This document shows, piece by piece, positions 1 to 7,153 of a DNA stretch of 10,982 bases; within the stretch, counting starts at the first letter, position 1; each line of letters starts with the position of its first letter. Made by a program: the position numbers and the translations under genes. The notes beneath the pieces are model-generated. The model had not been told where the DNA came from. It did not search any database and worked only from the letters and a program-made list of their open reading frames with translations. The stretch is from Clostridiales bacterium UBA6388 (GTDB lineage: Bacteria > Bacillota > Clostridia > Oscillospirales > Oscillospiraceae), in the NCBI GenBank assembly GCA_002437575.1, contig DJQK01000027.1, forward strand, positions 1-10,982, in the 5' to 3' direction.

Positions 1-1305
1 GTGCTGATCGTGCTTTCTCTTTGCTGCATGGTCGCGATGAACTGGCGGCTGTCTCTGATCGCGCTCGTGATGTTCCCGATCATCATTTTGTACTCTCTGC
101 TGTTCCACAACAAAATTCGCGAGCGCTTTACCGCCTGCGACGAGGCAGAAGGCGTGCTTTCGACCATTGCGCAGGAAAATCTGACGGGCGTGCGCGTCGT
201 GCGGGCGTTTGGCCGCGAGGAATTTGAGCGCGAACGCTTTGAGCGGCAGAACCAGATCTACACGAACCTCTGGGTGAAGCTCTGCTACACGATGTCGGGC
301 TTCTGGGCCGTCGGCGATGTGACGAGCTGCTTGCAGGTGATGCTCGTCGTCATTTTCGGAAGCGTTCTGTGCGTGCGCGGGCAGATGACGGAAGGGGAGT
401 TTCTTTCCTTCGCGTTTTACAATGCGATGCTCATTACGCCCGTGCGGCGGCTTGGGCGCATGATCTCGGAAATGAGCAAGGCCGGCGTATCGGTCGACCG
501 CATTTCGGACGTTTTAAGCGCGCCGGTGGAGCAGGACGTTCCGGACGCGAAGATTGCGCCCATGGACAAGGACATCGTGTTCGATCACGTGTCGTTTTCC
601 TATGAGACGGGGCCCGAGGTACTGCGCAACGTGCGCTTTACCATTCCGGCGGGAAAAAGCTTCGGCATTCTGGGCGCGACGGGCTCTGGCAAGAGCACGC
701 TTCTTTTGCTTTTGAGCAGGCTTTACGCGCCCACGAAGGGGAAAATTACGGTCGGCGGGGTCGATCTTTCGTCGATGCCGGCAAAATATGTGCGCGAAAA
801 TGTCGGCGCTGTTTTGCAGGAGCCGTTTTTATTTTCGCGGACGATCGAAGAGAACATCGGCATCATGGGTGCAAGCATCGAGGACATTCACAAAGCCGCC
901 GTTACGGCCTGTGTCGACGGCGATATCCGCGCTTTTGCCAAGGGCTATGAGACGATGGTCGGCGAGCGCGGCATGACGCTTTCGGGCGGGCAGAAGCAGC
1001 GCGTGGCCATCGCAAGAACGCTCACGCAGAAAACGCCCATTATCGTCTTTGACGATTCACTGTCGGCTGTCGACACCGAGACGGACGAAAAGATCCGAAA
1101 GGCGCTCAAAAAGGAGGTTCGCGGCGTGACGCAGATTTTGGTCTCGCACCGCATTCTGACGCTTCTCGACTGCGACACGGTGCTGGTCCTGGAGCGCGGG
1201 CGGGTGCGGCAGCTTGGGTCACCGGAGGCGCTTTTGCAGCAGGACGGCCCCTTCCGCGCCATTTACCGGATGCAGATGGCCATCGAAGAGGAGGAACCGG
1301 CATGA
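1..1305 (+). CDS. ABC exporter half-transporter, subunit 1 (5' end cut by window edge)
   Basis: Membrane-embedded multidrug/lipid-type ABC exporter subunit with a transmembrane domain fused to an ATPase domain. Only the last 434 residues are visible. The frame is open from base 1 and the first helices are missing (family members are about 570-600 aa), so the GTG at base 1 is not the real start. Visible residues 1-160 are the rest of the membrane domain, with helices near 1-35 and 100-125. The ATPase domain has Walker A at 225-233 (GATGSGKST), Q-loop Gln273, a canonical signature LSGGQ at 327-331, Walker B ending in Asp351-Asp352, and His383. The catalytic Glu after Walker B is Asp (VFDDS), the mark of the degenerate-site subunit in BmrC/TM287-type heterodimers. 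The stop overlaps the next gene's start in an ATGA, so the pair is translationally coupled. The substrate is unknown. Confidence 0.95.
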   Translation: MLIVLSLCCMVAMNWRLSLIALVMFPIIILYSLLFHNKIRERFTACDEAEGVLSTIAQENLTGVRVVRAFGREEFERERFERQNQIYTNLWVKLCYTMSGFWAVGDVTSCLQVMLVVIFGSVLCVRGQMTEGEFLSFAFYNAMLITPVRRLGRMISEMSKAGVSVDRISDVLSAPVEQDVPDAKIAPMDKDIVFDHVSFSYETGPEVLRNVRFTIPAGKSFGILGATGSGKSTLLLLLSRLYAPTKGKITVGGVDLSSMPAKYVRENVGAVLQEPFLFSRTIEENIGIMGASIEDIHKAAVTACVDGDIRAFAKGYETMVGERGMTLSGGQKQRVAIARTLTQKTPIIVFDDSLSAVDTETDEKIRKALKKEVRGVTQILVSHRILTLLDCDTVLVLERGRVRQLGSPEALLQQDGPFRAIYRMQMAIEEEEPA

Positions 1306-3125
1306 ACAAGGAAAAGCTCCGCTGGTTCGGCATTCCGAAGCTGTTTCCCTATCTCAAGGGATATGGAAAGCTCATCCTTTTCGATATGTTCCTTCTGGGC
1401 CTTCTCGGCACGGCGATGGACACGGTCATTCCGCTTTTGCAGCAGTACGCCATCGACCATTTCATCGCGGAAAAGACGCTGCAAGGCCTCGGCGCATTCA
1501 TCGGCGCGTATATCCTTGTCATGATCGTCCAGACCGCAGCCAACTGCGTCTCGGCCTTTGCTGCGTGCAAGGCGGAAATGTATATTGGCCGGGACCTCAA
1601 GCGGGTCTGCTTTGACCATTTGCAGACGCTGTCGTTTTCGTATTTCAACCGGAACAGCGTCGGCTATATCCACGCGCGGGTCATGTCCGACACCGACAAG
1701 ATCGCGACGACGCTTGCCTGGGGCCTGATGGAATTCGTGTGGTACGCGGCGTATCTGGTGCTGGCGATCGTTATGATGTTCGTGCTCGACTGGCGCCTTG
1801 CGCTTTGCGTGATGGCGATCGTTCCGGTGCTGTCGCTTGCCGGGGCGTATTTTCAGAAGAAGCTCGTCTTCTGCCACCGGCGCGTGCGCGAACAGAACTC
1901 GAAGATCACTTCCGGCTTCAATGAGGGCATCACGGGCGCAAAGACGATGAAAACGCTCGTCATTGAAGACAAGATGGCGTCGGAATTTCACGCGCTCACA
2001 GGGCAGATGAAGCGCGAGAGCGTGCGGGAAATGCACTTCCGGAGCCTTTTTATGGCCACGACCGCGTTTGCGGCCTCGGCGGCGCTGGCGATCGTTTTGT
2101 GGCAGGGCGGACTGATCACGCGCGAAGGCGTGATGCGCATCGGCACGCTGTCCGTTTTCGTCAGCTACGCGCAGGGCATGATGGAGCCCATCCAGCTGCT
2201 GGTGCAGGTGTACTCGAACTTCATCAACACGCAGGTCAATATCGAGCGGGTAACGGCGCTGCTTCGCACCGAATCTGATGTGCGCGACACGCCGGAAGTG
2301 ATCGAAAAGTACGGCGATTCGTTCAACCCCAAAAAGGAAAACTGGGAGCCCTTATACGGCGATATTACGTTCCGCGACGTGACCTTCCGCTATCCCGACG
2401 GAGACGAGGACGTGCTCGAGCACTTTAACCTGGACGTGCCGCGCGGAACAAGAGTCGCCATCGTCGGCGAGACCGGCGCGGGCAAATCGACGCTCGTGAA
2501 CCTTGTCTGCCGGTTTTATGAGCCGACGAAGGGGCAGGTCCTCATCGACGGCCGCGACGCGCGGGAAAGAAGCCAGCTGTGGCTGCACGCGAACATCGGC
2601 TATGTGCTGCAGACGCCGCACCTGTTTTCCGGGACGGTGCTCGAGAACCTGCGCTATGGCCGCGAGGACGCGACGATGGAAGAAATCGAAGCGGCAGTCA
2701 GGGCCGTGTGCGCAGACGAGCTGATCGCAAGGCTTCCGCAAGGGTATGACACGCAGGTCGGAGAAGGCGGCAGCAGCTTGTCTACAGGCGAGAAGCAGCT
2801 GTTATCCTTTGCAAGGGCGCTTCTGGCGGACCCGAGAATTTTCGTGCTGGACGAGGCGACGTCTTCGGTCGACACCATCACCGAGCAGAAGCTCCAGCAG
2901 GCCATCGAGACGGTCATGCAGGGAAGAACGTCCTTCATTGTCGCCCACCGGCTGTCCACCATCCGAAGAGCCGATGTCATCTTAGTCGTGCAGGACGGCA
3001 GGATCATCGAGCGGGGCTCTCACAGGGAGCTCATGGCGCACAAGGGCGCATACTACGCGCTTTATACCAGACAGTATCGTGAGCAGGCGATGAATGCGTT
3101 CATGCGCAGCGAAAACCTCTCATAA
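1302..3125 (+). CDS. ABC exporter half-transporter, subunit 2
   Basis: Full-length 607-residue exporter subunit, partner of the preceding gene, whose stop codon its ATG overlaps by 4 bp. A GAGGAGGAA Shine-Dalgarno sits just upstream. The N-terminal membrane domain (about residues 15-320) has hydrophobic helices near 22-45, 62-85, 140-165, 166-185 and 250-275. The ATPase domain has Walker A GETGAGKST at 389-397, Q-loop Gln437, Walker B VLDE with catalytic Glu518, and switch His549. Its signature is LSTGE (493-497) rather than LSGGQ. A complete Walker B with a degenerate signature exactly complements subunit 1, so one ATP site should be catalytic and one degenerate, as in BmrCD and TM287/288. 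A charged linker near 330-350 precedes the ATPase domain, as in BmrD-like subunits. Drug, peptide or lipid efflux are all possible substrates. Confidence 0.95.
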   Translation: MNKEKLRWFGIPKLFPYLKGYGKLILFDMFLLGLLGTAMDTVIPLLQQYAIDHFIAEKTLQGLGAFIGAYILVMIVQTAANCVSAFAACKAEMYIGRDLKRVCFDHLQTLSFSYFNRNSVGYIHARVMSDTDKIATTLAWGLMEFVWYAAYLVLAIVMMFVLDWRLALCVMAIVPVLSLAGAYFQKKLVFCHRRVREQNSKITSGFNEGITGAKTMKTLVIEDKMASEFHALTGQMKRESVREMHFRSLFMATTAFAASAALAIVLWQGGLITREGVMRIGTLSVFVSYAQGMMEPIQLLVQVYSNFINTQVNIERVTALLRTESDVRDTPEVIEKYGDSFNPKKENWEPLYGDITFRDVTFRYPDGDEDVLEHFNLDVPRGTRVAIVGETGAGKSTLVNLVCRFYEPTKGQVLIDGRDARERSQLWLHANIGYVLQTPHLFSGTVLENLRYGREDATMEEIEAAVRAVCADELIARLPQGYDTQVGEGGSSLSTGEKQLLSFARALLADPRIFVLDEATSSVDTITEQKLQQAIETVMQGRTSFIVAHRLSTIRRADVILVVQDGRIIERGSHRELMAHKGAYYALYTRQYREQAMNAFMRSENLS

Positions 3126-3132
3126 AATGAAA

Positions 3133-3170
3133 GGCCCATGGGCGCGTTGTCTGCGGGCCGTTTCTCTGTC
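3133..3170 (+). terminator. Weak candidate terminator after the ABC exporter pair
   Basis: GGCCC (3133-3137) pairs with GGGCC (3155-3159). Further G-U-rich pairing is possible inside the 17-base loop. A T-rich but interrupted tail (GTTTCTCTGT) follows. It starts 8 bases after the ABC stop codon, the right place for a terminator, but the stem is short. Confidence 0.4.
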
Positions 3171-3179
3171 CTGCGGGTT

Positions 3180-3196
3180 TTAACAGAATCTTAACG
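3180..3196 (+). promoter_or_regulatory. Direct-repeat operator candidate TTAACA-N5-TTAACG upstream of the two-component operon
   Basis: TTAACA at 3180-3185 and TTAACG at 3191-3196 lie 11 bp apart, start to start. OmpR/PhoB-family response regulators bind direct repeats with this period. If the -10 at 3219-3224 is right, the second half-site covers -40 to -35 and takes the place of a missing -35 hexamer. That fits an activator site and possible autoregulation by the KdpE-like regulator. Related pairs occur at 6597-6613 and 7154-7170. The bound protein is inferred. Confidence 0.45.
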
Positions 3197-3215
3197 AGGA
3201 AAACGCGCGTTTGCA

Positions 3216-3224
3216 TGGTATGAT
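3216..3224 (+). promoter_or_regulatory. Extended -10 promoter (TGG-TATGAT) of the sensor kinase operon
   Basis: TATGAT at 3219-3224 is preceded by TGG at 3216-3218, an extended -10. No good -35 lies 16-18 bp upstream. Transcription would begin near 3231, which argues against the in-frame TTG (3211) and ATG (3220, 3223) codons as starts for the kinase. Confidence 0.45.
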
Positions 3225-3240
3225 GAAAAGGGTGAGAAGC

Positions 3241-4368
3241 TTGACGAAACAACGAACAGAACCGAAGCAAACCGGAAAGCCGCCGGTGCGGTTTGTCTTT
3301 CCGTGGCACGATCTCGGCATTTTTGCGGGGCTGCTGTCATGCGCGACGATCTTATGCTATTTTTTACGGACCATCGACGACAGCGACGTGTATGTCGCGC
3401 TGATCTTTGAGCTGGCGGTCGTGCTGGTCTCGCGCTTTACCGATGGGTATCTGTTTGGCCTTCTGGCGTCGGTCATCGGCGTCGTCGGCATCAACTATAT
3501 TTTTACGTTTCCGTATTATCAGCTGAACTTTACGATCTCGGGGTATCCGCTGACGTTTCTTGTGATGCTGATCGTGTCCATTGTGGTGAGCACCCTCACG
3601 ACGCAGATCAAGCAGCAGGAAAAGCTCCGCGCCGAGGCCGAAAAGGAAAAAATGCGCGGCAATCTTCTTCGCGCCGTGTCCCACGATATCCGGACGCCGC
3701 TTACCTCCATCGTCGGCGGCGTGAGTACACTGCTGGACTCCGGCGAGCAGCTGAGCGAGACGACGCGCACGCAGCTTCTGGAAAATATCCGGGACGAATC
3801 GAACTGGCTCGTGAGCGTGGTGGAGAACCTTCTTTCCGTCACGCGCATGACCGGCGAGCAGACGAAGCTCAAAAAGGAAATGGAAGCCGGAGAAGAGGTC
3901 ATGAGCGCGGCGGCCATGAAGATCAAAAAGCACTATCCGGACATCGACGTTTCCGTGCGGGCCCCGCAGGAGCTGCTGATGATCCCGATGGACGTGATCT
4001 TAATTGAACAGGTGCTCATCAATCTCATGGAAAACGCCATCCAGCACGGCGGCACGACCACGCGCGTCGAGCTTCAGCTGCGCAAGGAAGGAAACGCCGC
4101 GCGCTTCGAGGTGGCCGACAATGGACAGGGCATCTCCCGCGAGGCGCTGCCGCAGCTTTTTAAGGGGTATCTGCCGCACGACGAGGCGCACACGGCAGAC
4201 GGACGGCGCAACATGGGTATCGGCCTTTCTGTCTGCATGAGCATCGTGCAGGCCCACGGCGGAACGATGCAGGCGGAAAACCGCGCGCTCGGCGGGGCGC
4301 TTTTCAGCTTTACTTTGCCATTGGAGGAACGGAGCAATGAAAATTCGGGAGAAGATTCTGGTGATTGA
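3241..4368 (+). CDS. KdpD-like sensor histidine kinase (DUF4118 membrane domain, no KdpD N-terminal half)
   Basis: Inner-membrane sensor kinase of 375 residues that should phosphorylate the regulator encoded next. A basic N-terminus is followed by four hydrophobic segments (about 24-43, 51-65, 71-90, 103-121) typical of the DUF4118 domain of KdpD. Then come a coiled-coil-like linker (122-140), the H-box SHDIRTPLTSI with phospho-acceptor His148, an N-box NLMENAIQH (261-269), G1 DNGQGI (about 293-298) and G2 GIGLS (about 326-330). Classical KdpD (about 890 aa) also has KdpD and USP-like cytoplasmic domains, which are absent here. TTG 3241 is preferred because GGGTGA lies 5-6 bases upstream; in-frame codons at 3211, 3220 and 3223 lack a ribosome binding site and overlap the promoter. 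The last 32 bases overlap the regulator gene. With no kdpFABC in view, the signal may not be potassium. Confidence 0.9.
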   Translation: MTKQRTEPKQTGKPPVRFVFPWHDLGIFAGLLSCATILCYFLRTIDDSDVYVALIFELAVVLVSRFTDGYLFGLLASVIGVVGINYIFTFPYYQLNFTISGYPLTFLVMLIVSIVVSTLTTQIKQQEKLRAEAEKEKMRGNLLRAVSHDIRTPLTSIVGGVSTLLDSGEQLSETTRTQLLENIRDESNWLVSVVENLLSVTRMTGEQTKLKKEMEAGEEVMSAAAMKIKKHYPDIDVSVRAPQELLMIPMDVILIEQVLINLMENAIQHGGTTTRVELQLRKEGNAARFEVADNGQGISREALPQLFKGYLPHDEAHTADGRRNMGIGLSVCMSIVQAHGGTMQAENRALGGALFSFTLPLEERSNENSGEDSGD

Positions 4369-5044
4369 GGACGAGCAGACCATCCGCAACTTCATGCAGG
4401 CCGTGCTCACGGCGAACGACTACGACGTGCTGCTGGCAAAGACCGGCGCGATGGGCCAGAGCATGATCGCCTCGCACTGTCCGGACGTGATCATTCTCGA
4501 TCTGGGTCTTCCGGACGTGGACGGCATGGAGATCCTGCGCGCGGTCAGAAGCTGGTCAAAGGTGCCGATCCTCGTCGTTTCGGCGCGGACGCATGAGCGA
4601 GATAAGGTCGCGGCGCTGGACGCCGGAGCGGACGATTATCTCACCAAGCCCTTTGGCACAGGAGAGCTGCTTGCCCGGATCCGCGCGGCCATCCGGCACA
4701 CGAGAACGCCGGCCGGAAGCGAGGCTGTGGCGAACACAGGGCTTTTCAAGGCAGGAGACCTCACCATCGACTATGCAAAGCACCGCGTGTTTGTCGCAGG
4801 GCAGGACGCCAACCTCACGCAGAACGAGTATAAGCTCGTGGCGCTTCTGGGGCTGCACGCGGGCAAGGTTTTGACGTATGATTACCTCATCAAAGAGCTC
4901 TGGGGCCCGAGCGCCAGAAGCGATAACCAGATCCTGCGCGTCAATATGGCAAACATCCGCCGCAAGATCGAAAAAAATCCCGCCCAGCCGGTCTACATCT
5001 TCACCGAGGTCGGCATCGGGTACCGCATGATCGAGGGAGACTAA
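4337..5044 (+). CDS. kdpE: KdpE-like response regulator, OmpR/PhoB family
   Basis: A 235-residue DNA-binding response regulator, partner of the kinase it overlaps by 32 bp. GGAGGAACGGAGC precedes the ATG. The receiver domain (about 5-118) has the acidic pair Glu11-Asp12, phospho-acceptor Asp55 in VIILDLGLPD, Ser82 in LVVSA, and Lys104 in the YLTKPF motif. The C-terminal winged helix (about 135-233) has LTQNEYKLVALL, the KdpE-like segment LIKELWGP and the closing EVGIGYRM. The close fit to KdpE in the C-terminal half is the basis for the symbol, but without Kdp pump genes nearby the target may differ. Direct repeats with 11-bp period, the kind such regulators bind, occur upstream of this operon and of two nearby transport genes. 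Cytoplasmic; expected to be active as a phosphorylated dimer. Confidence 0.9.
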   Translation: MKIREKILVIEDEQTIRNFMQAVLTANDYDVLLAKTGAMGQSMIASHCPDVIILDLGLPDVDGMEILRAVRSWSKVPILVVSARTHERDKVAALDAGADDYLTKPFGTGELLARIRAAIRHTRTPAGSEAVANTGLFKAGDLTIDYAKHRVFVAGQDANLTQNEYKLVALLGLHAGKVLTYDYLIKELWGPSARSDNQILRVNMANIRRKIEKNPAQPVYIFTEVGIGYRMIEGD

Positions 5045-5087
5045 GCGCCTGTCCTCTATGGAATATGGGAAGCCTTCCGATATATTC

Positions 5088-5125
5088 GTAGGGGTCGATG
5101 CCCGCATCGACCCGGCGGGGCGACC
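5088..5125. repeat. Dispersed palindromic intergenic element, copy A
   Basis: Begins GTAGGGGTCGATG and contains a perfect 9-bp stem, GGGTCGATG (5092-5100) against CATCGACCC (5105-5113), with a 4-base loop; CCGGCGGGG follows. The reverse complement of 10257-10283 has the same frame (G-Y-AGGGG, about 5 variable bases, GCCC, a complementary arm, then CCGGC) but a different stem sequence that is still perfectly paired. A smaller hairpin, GAATAT (5061-5066) with ATATTC (5082-5087), lies just upstream and may belong to the unit. I recall similar elements as common between genes of Oscillospiraceae; that needs a search. Confidence 0.5.
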
Positions 5126-5197
5126 TGTTGTTAGGGGCATTTAGGCGAATTCGTATCTGGAGCAAGAATTCAGCAGGACCGGTTTTATGAAGCGTTC

Positions 5198-5230
5198 AAG
5201 CGCCCGCAGGCTCAGCCTGCGGGCGCTTTT
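5198..5230 (+). terminator. Strong hairpin terminator between convergent regulator and symporter genes
   Basis: A perfect 14-bp stem (5198-5211 with 5215-5228) has a three-base TCA loop, and the right arm runs into TTTT. The tail favours the plus strand, i.e. the two-component operon ending at 5044. It lies 30 bases past the symporter stop, so it may also block minus-strand transcripts, although that side has no T tract. Confidence 0.75.
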
Positions 5231-5257
5231 GCGGGGTATTGAGAAAGGATGGATGAA

Positions 5258-6496
5258 TTACTTTGCGGCCTTGGCGGCTTTTTCGCGCTCGAGGCGGGAG
5301 ATGAACATTGCGCAGGTCGCGTCGCCGGTAATGTTCAGCGTCGTGCGGCCCATGTCGAAGATCTTGTCGACGCCCGCGATGATCGCGATGCCCTCGACCG
5401 GAAGACCAACCTGCGTCAGAACCATGGCCAGCATGATCATGCCCGCACCGGAGACGCCGGCGGTACCGACGGACGCGAGCGTTGCGGTCAGAACGATCAT
5501 GGCCATATCGCCGAGCGTGAGGTCCACGCCGTAGCAGCAGGCAATGAAGACCGCGCAGACCGCCTGATAGATGGCCGTGCCGTCCATGTTGATCGTTGCG
5601 CCCAGCGGCAGAACGAAGGAGCTGATCTCGGGCTCCGCGCCCATCTTATTGCAGCACTCGATGTTGACCGGGAGCGTTGCGTTGGAGGAGGTGGTGGTGA
5701 AGGCCGTGATCATCGCCGGGGCAAGACCCCTGAAGAAGGCGATGGGGCTCATTCGGGCCAGGAACTTGACGGACAGACCGTAGACCACGACGACATGGAC
5801 GATGTAGCCGAGGTAGGCCACGCCGATGATGAGCGCCAGCTTACCGATGATGTCCGCGCCGTTTTCGGCGACGACGTTCGTCATCAGGCAGAACACGCCG
5901 TAGGGGGTGAGCTCGATGATCATCATCATGATCTTCATGATGACTTCTTCGCAGCAGTTGATGAGCTCGCCGATCTTTTCGCCCTTTTCACCCGCAGCCA
6001 GAACGCCCGCGCCGAGGAAGATGGCGATGACGATGACCGGCAGCATGTCGGTGTTGACCATGGGCTTGAAGAAGTTGTCAGGGAAGATGTTGACGATGAC
6101 CTGCATGACGGAGGGCGCTTCCTTGGCCTCGTATGCAAGCTCGCCCAGCTCCGCAGAGGGCAGAGGCGTGAACGCGCCCTTGAAGATGTTGACCAGGACC
6201 AGGCCGATGACGACGGCCAGAGCGGTCGTGCACATATAATAGATGAACGTTTTCAGGCCGACAGAGCCGACGCGCTTGAGGTCCTTGAGGGAGATGACGC
6301 CGTCAGCGATCGAGAACAGAACGACAGGAACGACCAGGAACTTCAGCAGGTTAACGTAGATCGTGCCGATGGGCTTGATCCATTCCTTTGTGAATGCGCC
6401 GAGATCTGCAAACGCAAAAATCAGGCCGGCGATGATGCCGAGCGCCATGCCGATAAAGATCTTTGCCGGCAGGCTTAACTTCTTCTTTTGTTTCAT
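5258..6496 (-). CDS. Sodium:dicarboxylate / acidic amino acid symporter (DAACS family, GltP/GltPh-like)
   Basis: A 412-residue secondary transporter of the inner membrane, expected to import glutamate, aspartate or C4-dicarboxylates with cations. The start at 6496 is preferred over an upstream in-frame ATG at 6550 because AAGGAGAG sits just before it and the protein then begins MKQKKKLSLPAKIF, like the family. Hydrophobic segments run throughout. Hairpin-1 carries TTTSSNATLP (267-276), helix 7 has NMDGT (303-307), and helix 8 has DMGRTTLNITGD (381-392). By comparison with GltPh, Asp381, Arg384, Thr385, Asn388 and Asp392 match substrate and sodium residues Asp394, Arg397, Thr398, Asn401 and Asp405. 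The Arg384 equivalent favours an acidic substrate. The hairpin-1 Arg276 of GltPh is Thr here. It has its own promoter and a direct-repeat box upstream. Confidence 0.93.
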   Translation of the reverse strand: MKQKKKLSLPAKIFIGMALGIIAGLIFAFADLGAFTKEWIKPIGTIYVNLLKFLVVPVVLFSIADGVISLKDLKRVGSVGLKTFIYYMCTTALAVVIGLVLVNIFKGAFTPLPSAELGELAYEAKEAPSVMQVIVNIFPDNFFKPMVNTDMLPVIVIAIFLGAGVLAAGEKGEKIGELINCCEEVIMKIMMMIIELTPYGVFCLMTNVVAENGADIIGKLALIIGVAYLGYIVHVVVVYGLSVKFLARMSPIAFFRGLAPAMITAFTTTSSNATLPVNIECCNKMGAEPEISSFVLPLGATINMDGTAIYQAVCAVFIACCYGVDLTLGDMAMIVLTATLASVGTAGVSGAGMIMLAMVLTQVGLPVEGIAIIAGVDKIFDMGRTTLNITGDATCAMFISRLEREKAAKAAK

Positions 6497-6551
6497 AATG
6501 CTCTCCTTTTCTTTCCGGAACTGCGCCGAAACGCGATCCCTTGCTGACAAT

Positions 6552-6580
6552 ATAGTACCATGGAAACGATTCCCGGTAAA
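6552..6580 (-). promoter_or_regulatory. Promoter of the symporter gene
   Basis: On the minus strand TTTACC (6580-6575) lies 17 bp before TACTAT (6557-6552), with TGG directly before the -10 as an extended element. Transcription should begin near 6545, giving a leader of about 49 bases to the start at 6496. Confidence 0.6.
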
Positions 6581-6596
6581 GGCAATGTGCTGTATC

Positions 6597-6613
6597 TTAA
6601 CGAGACTTTAACG
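6597..6613. promoter_or_regulatory. Direct-repeat operator candidate TTAACG-N5-TTAACG upstream of the symporter
   Basis: TTAACGAG occurs at 6597-6604 and again at 6608-6615, 11 bp apart. The pair starts 17 bp upstream of the symporter -35 (about -52 to -68 from the predicted start). Relative to the gene it points the opposite way from the boxes at 3180 and 7154, so if real its geometry is different. Confidence 0.4.
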
Positions 6614-6664
6614 AGAAAACTGTGAAAGATGCACAGAACACACGCGCAGCCCGGAAAAAAGCGG

Positions 6665-6699
6665 AAAAAACAGGCCGCACCGTTTGCCTCGGCGCGGCC
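6665..6699 (-). terminator. Intrinsic terminator of the OadG-like gene
   Basis: Read on the minus strand, a 10-bp GC-rich stem (6699-6690 with 6682-6673, one G-U pair) closes a 7-base loop and is followed by TG and a run of T (6670-6665). It begins 30 bases after the OadG-like stop codon and separates that gene from the symporter downstream. Confidence 0.85.
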
Positions 6700-6728
6700 C
6701 GGATTGGGGAGAGAAGAGATATGTACAA

Positions 6729-7091
6729 TCAATCCTTGATCTCGCGGATGGAGATAAAGCGCAGTTCGTTGAGGGGCTTTCCGAGCTTGTCGGCGACGAT
6801 GGCCATGAGCATCGCGGCGGTGCGGTCGGGCACGTCGTGGAGCTTCACCTCGCCCGCAGAACCCGGCGCAAAGGCCTTGACGGCGGGAGCGGCCGGAGCG
6901 GCGGCGGCAGGTGCGGCTGCGGGAGCAGCGGGCTTCTTTGCGGCTTCTTTGCTCTGCATCACTTTGCCGGAAATTTTGGTGACCAGCATCAAAAGAATGA
7001 GGCCAAAAAAGACGACGGCCATGCCGAGCACGACGATCAGGGCGGCCGTTCCGATCGGAACGTCTACCATTGCCTGGTTGATCAGAAACAT
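6729..7091 (-). CDS. OadG-family sodium-pump decarboxylase gamma subunit (stand-alone)
   Basis: A 120-residue membrane-anchored protein of the oxaloacetate/methylmalonyl-CoA decarboxylase gamma type. In that complex the gamma subunit links the carboxyltransferase alpha subunit to the sodium-translocating beta subunit. A short periplasmic N-terminus precedes one transmembrane helix (about 14-38), a lysine-containing cytoplasmic segment, an Ala/Pro-rich flexible linker (53-70) and a conserved small C-terminal region (about 80-118, with AAMLMAIVADKLGK and a closing SIREI). AAGGAG lies 6 bases before the ATG. No alpha, beta or biotin-carrier gene is present in the window, so partners must be encoded elsewhere. 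It has its own promoter, a direct-repeat operator candidate and a terminator, so it is a single-gene unit. A different small membrane protein with a similar layout cannot be excluded. Confidence 0.75.
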   Translation of the reverse strand: MFLINQAMVDVPIGTAALIVVLGMAVVFFGLILLMLVTKISGKVMQSKEAAKKPAAPAAAPAAAAPAAPAVKAFAPGSAGEVKLHDVPDRTAAMLMAIVADKLGKPLNELRFISIREIKD

Positions 7092-7136
7092 AGTTTTTCT
7101 CCTTCTGCCATAGCCTCGCGGCCGATTTCGGGTGTC

Positions 7137-7142
7137 ATTATA
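7137..7142 (-). promoter_or_regulatory. Consensus -10 (TATAAT) of the OadG-like gene
   Basis: A perfect TATAAT reads on the minus strand at 7142-7137, 45 bases before the start codon. The hexamer 17 bp upstream (AGCGCT) is a poor -35, and the paired TTAAC half-sites at 7154-7170 cover that region. This suggests activation rather than a strong constitutive promoter. Confidence 0.55.
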
Positions 7143-7153
7143 GCAAAAGGAGG

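Noticed and set aside
1263..2036. Minus-strand open frame of 257 codons.
   Set aside because: It is antisense to the second ABC subunit, with His/Arg-rich composition, no recognisable domain and no ribosome binding site of note.
6351..6356. A further TTAACG inside the symporter gene.
   Set aside because: It is a single site within coding sequence with no partner at 11-bp spacing, so it was not counted with the paired boxes.
5249..6478. Plus-strand open frame of 409 codons, very rich in Asp, His and Arg.
   Set aside because: It lies antisense to the symporter, whose motifs, Shine-Dalgarno and promoter are clear; the composition is that of a shadow frame.
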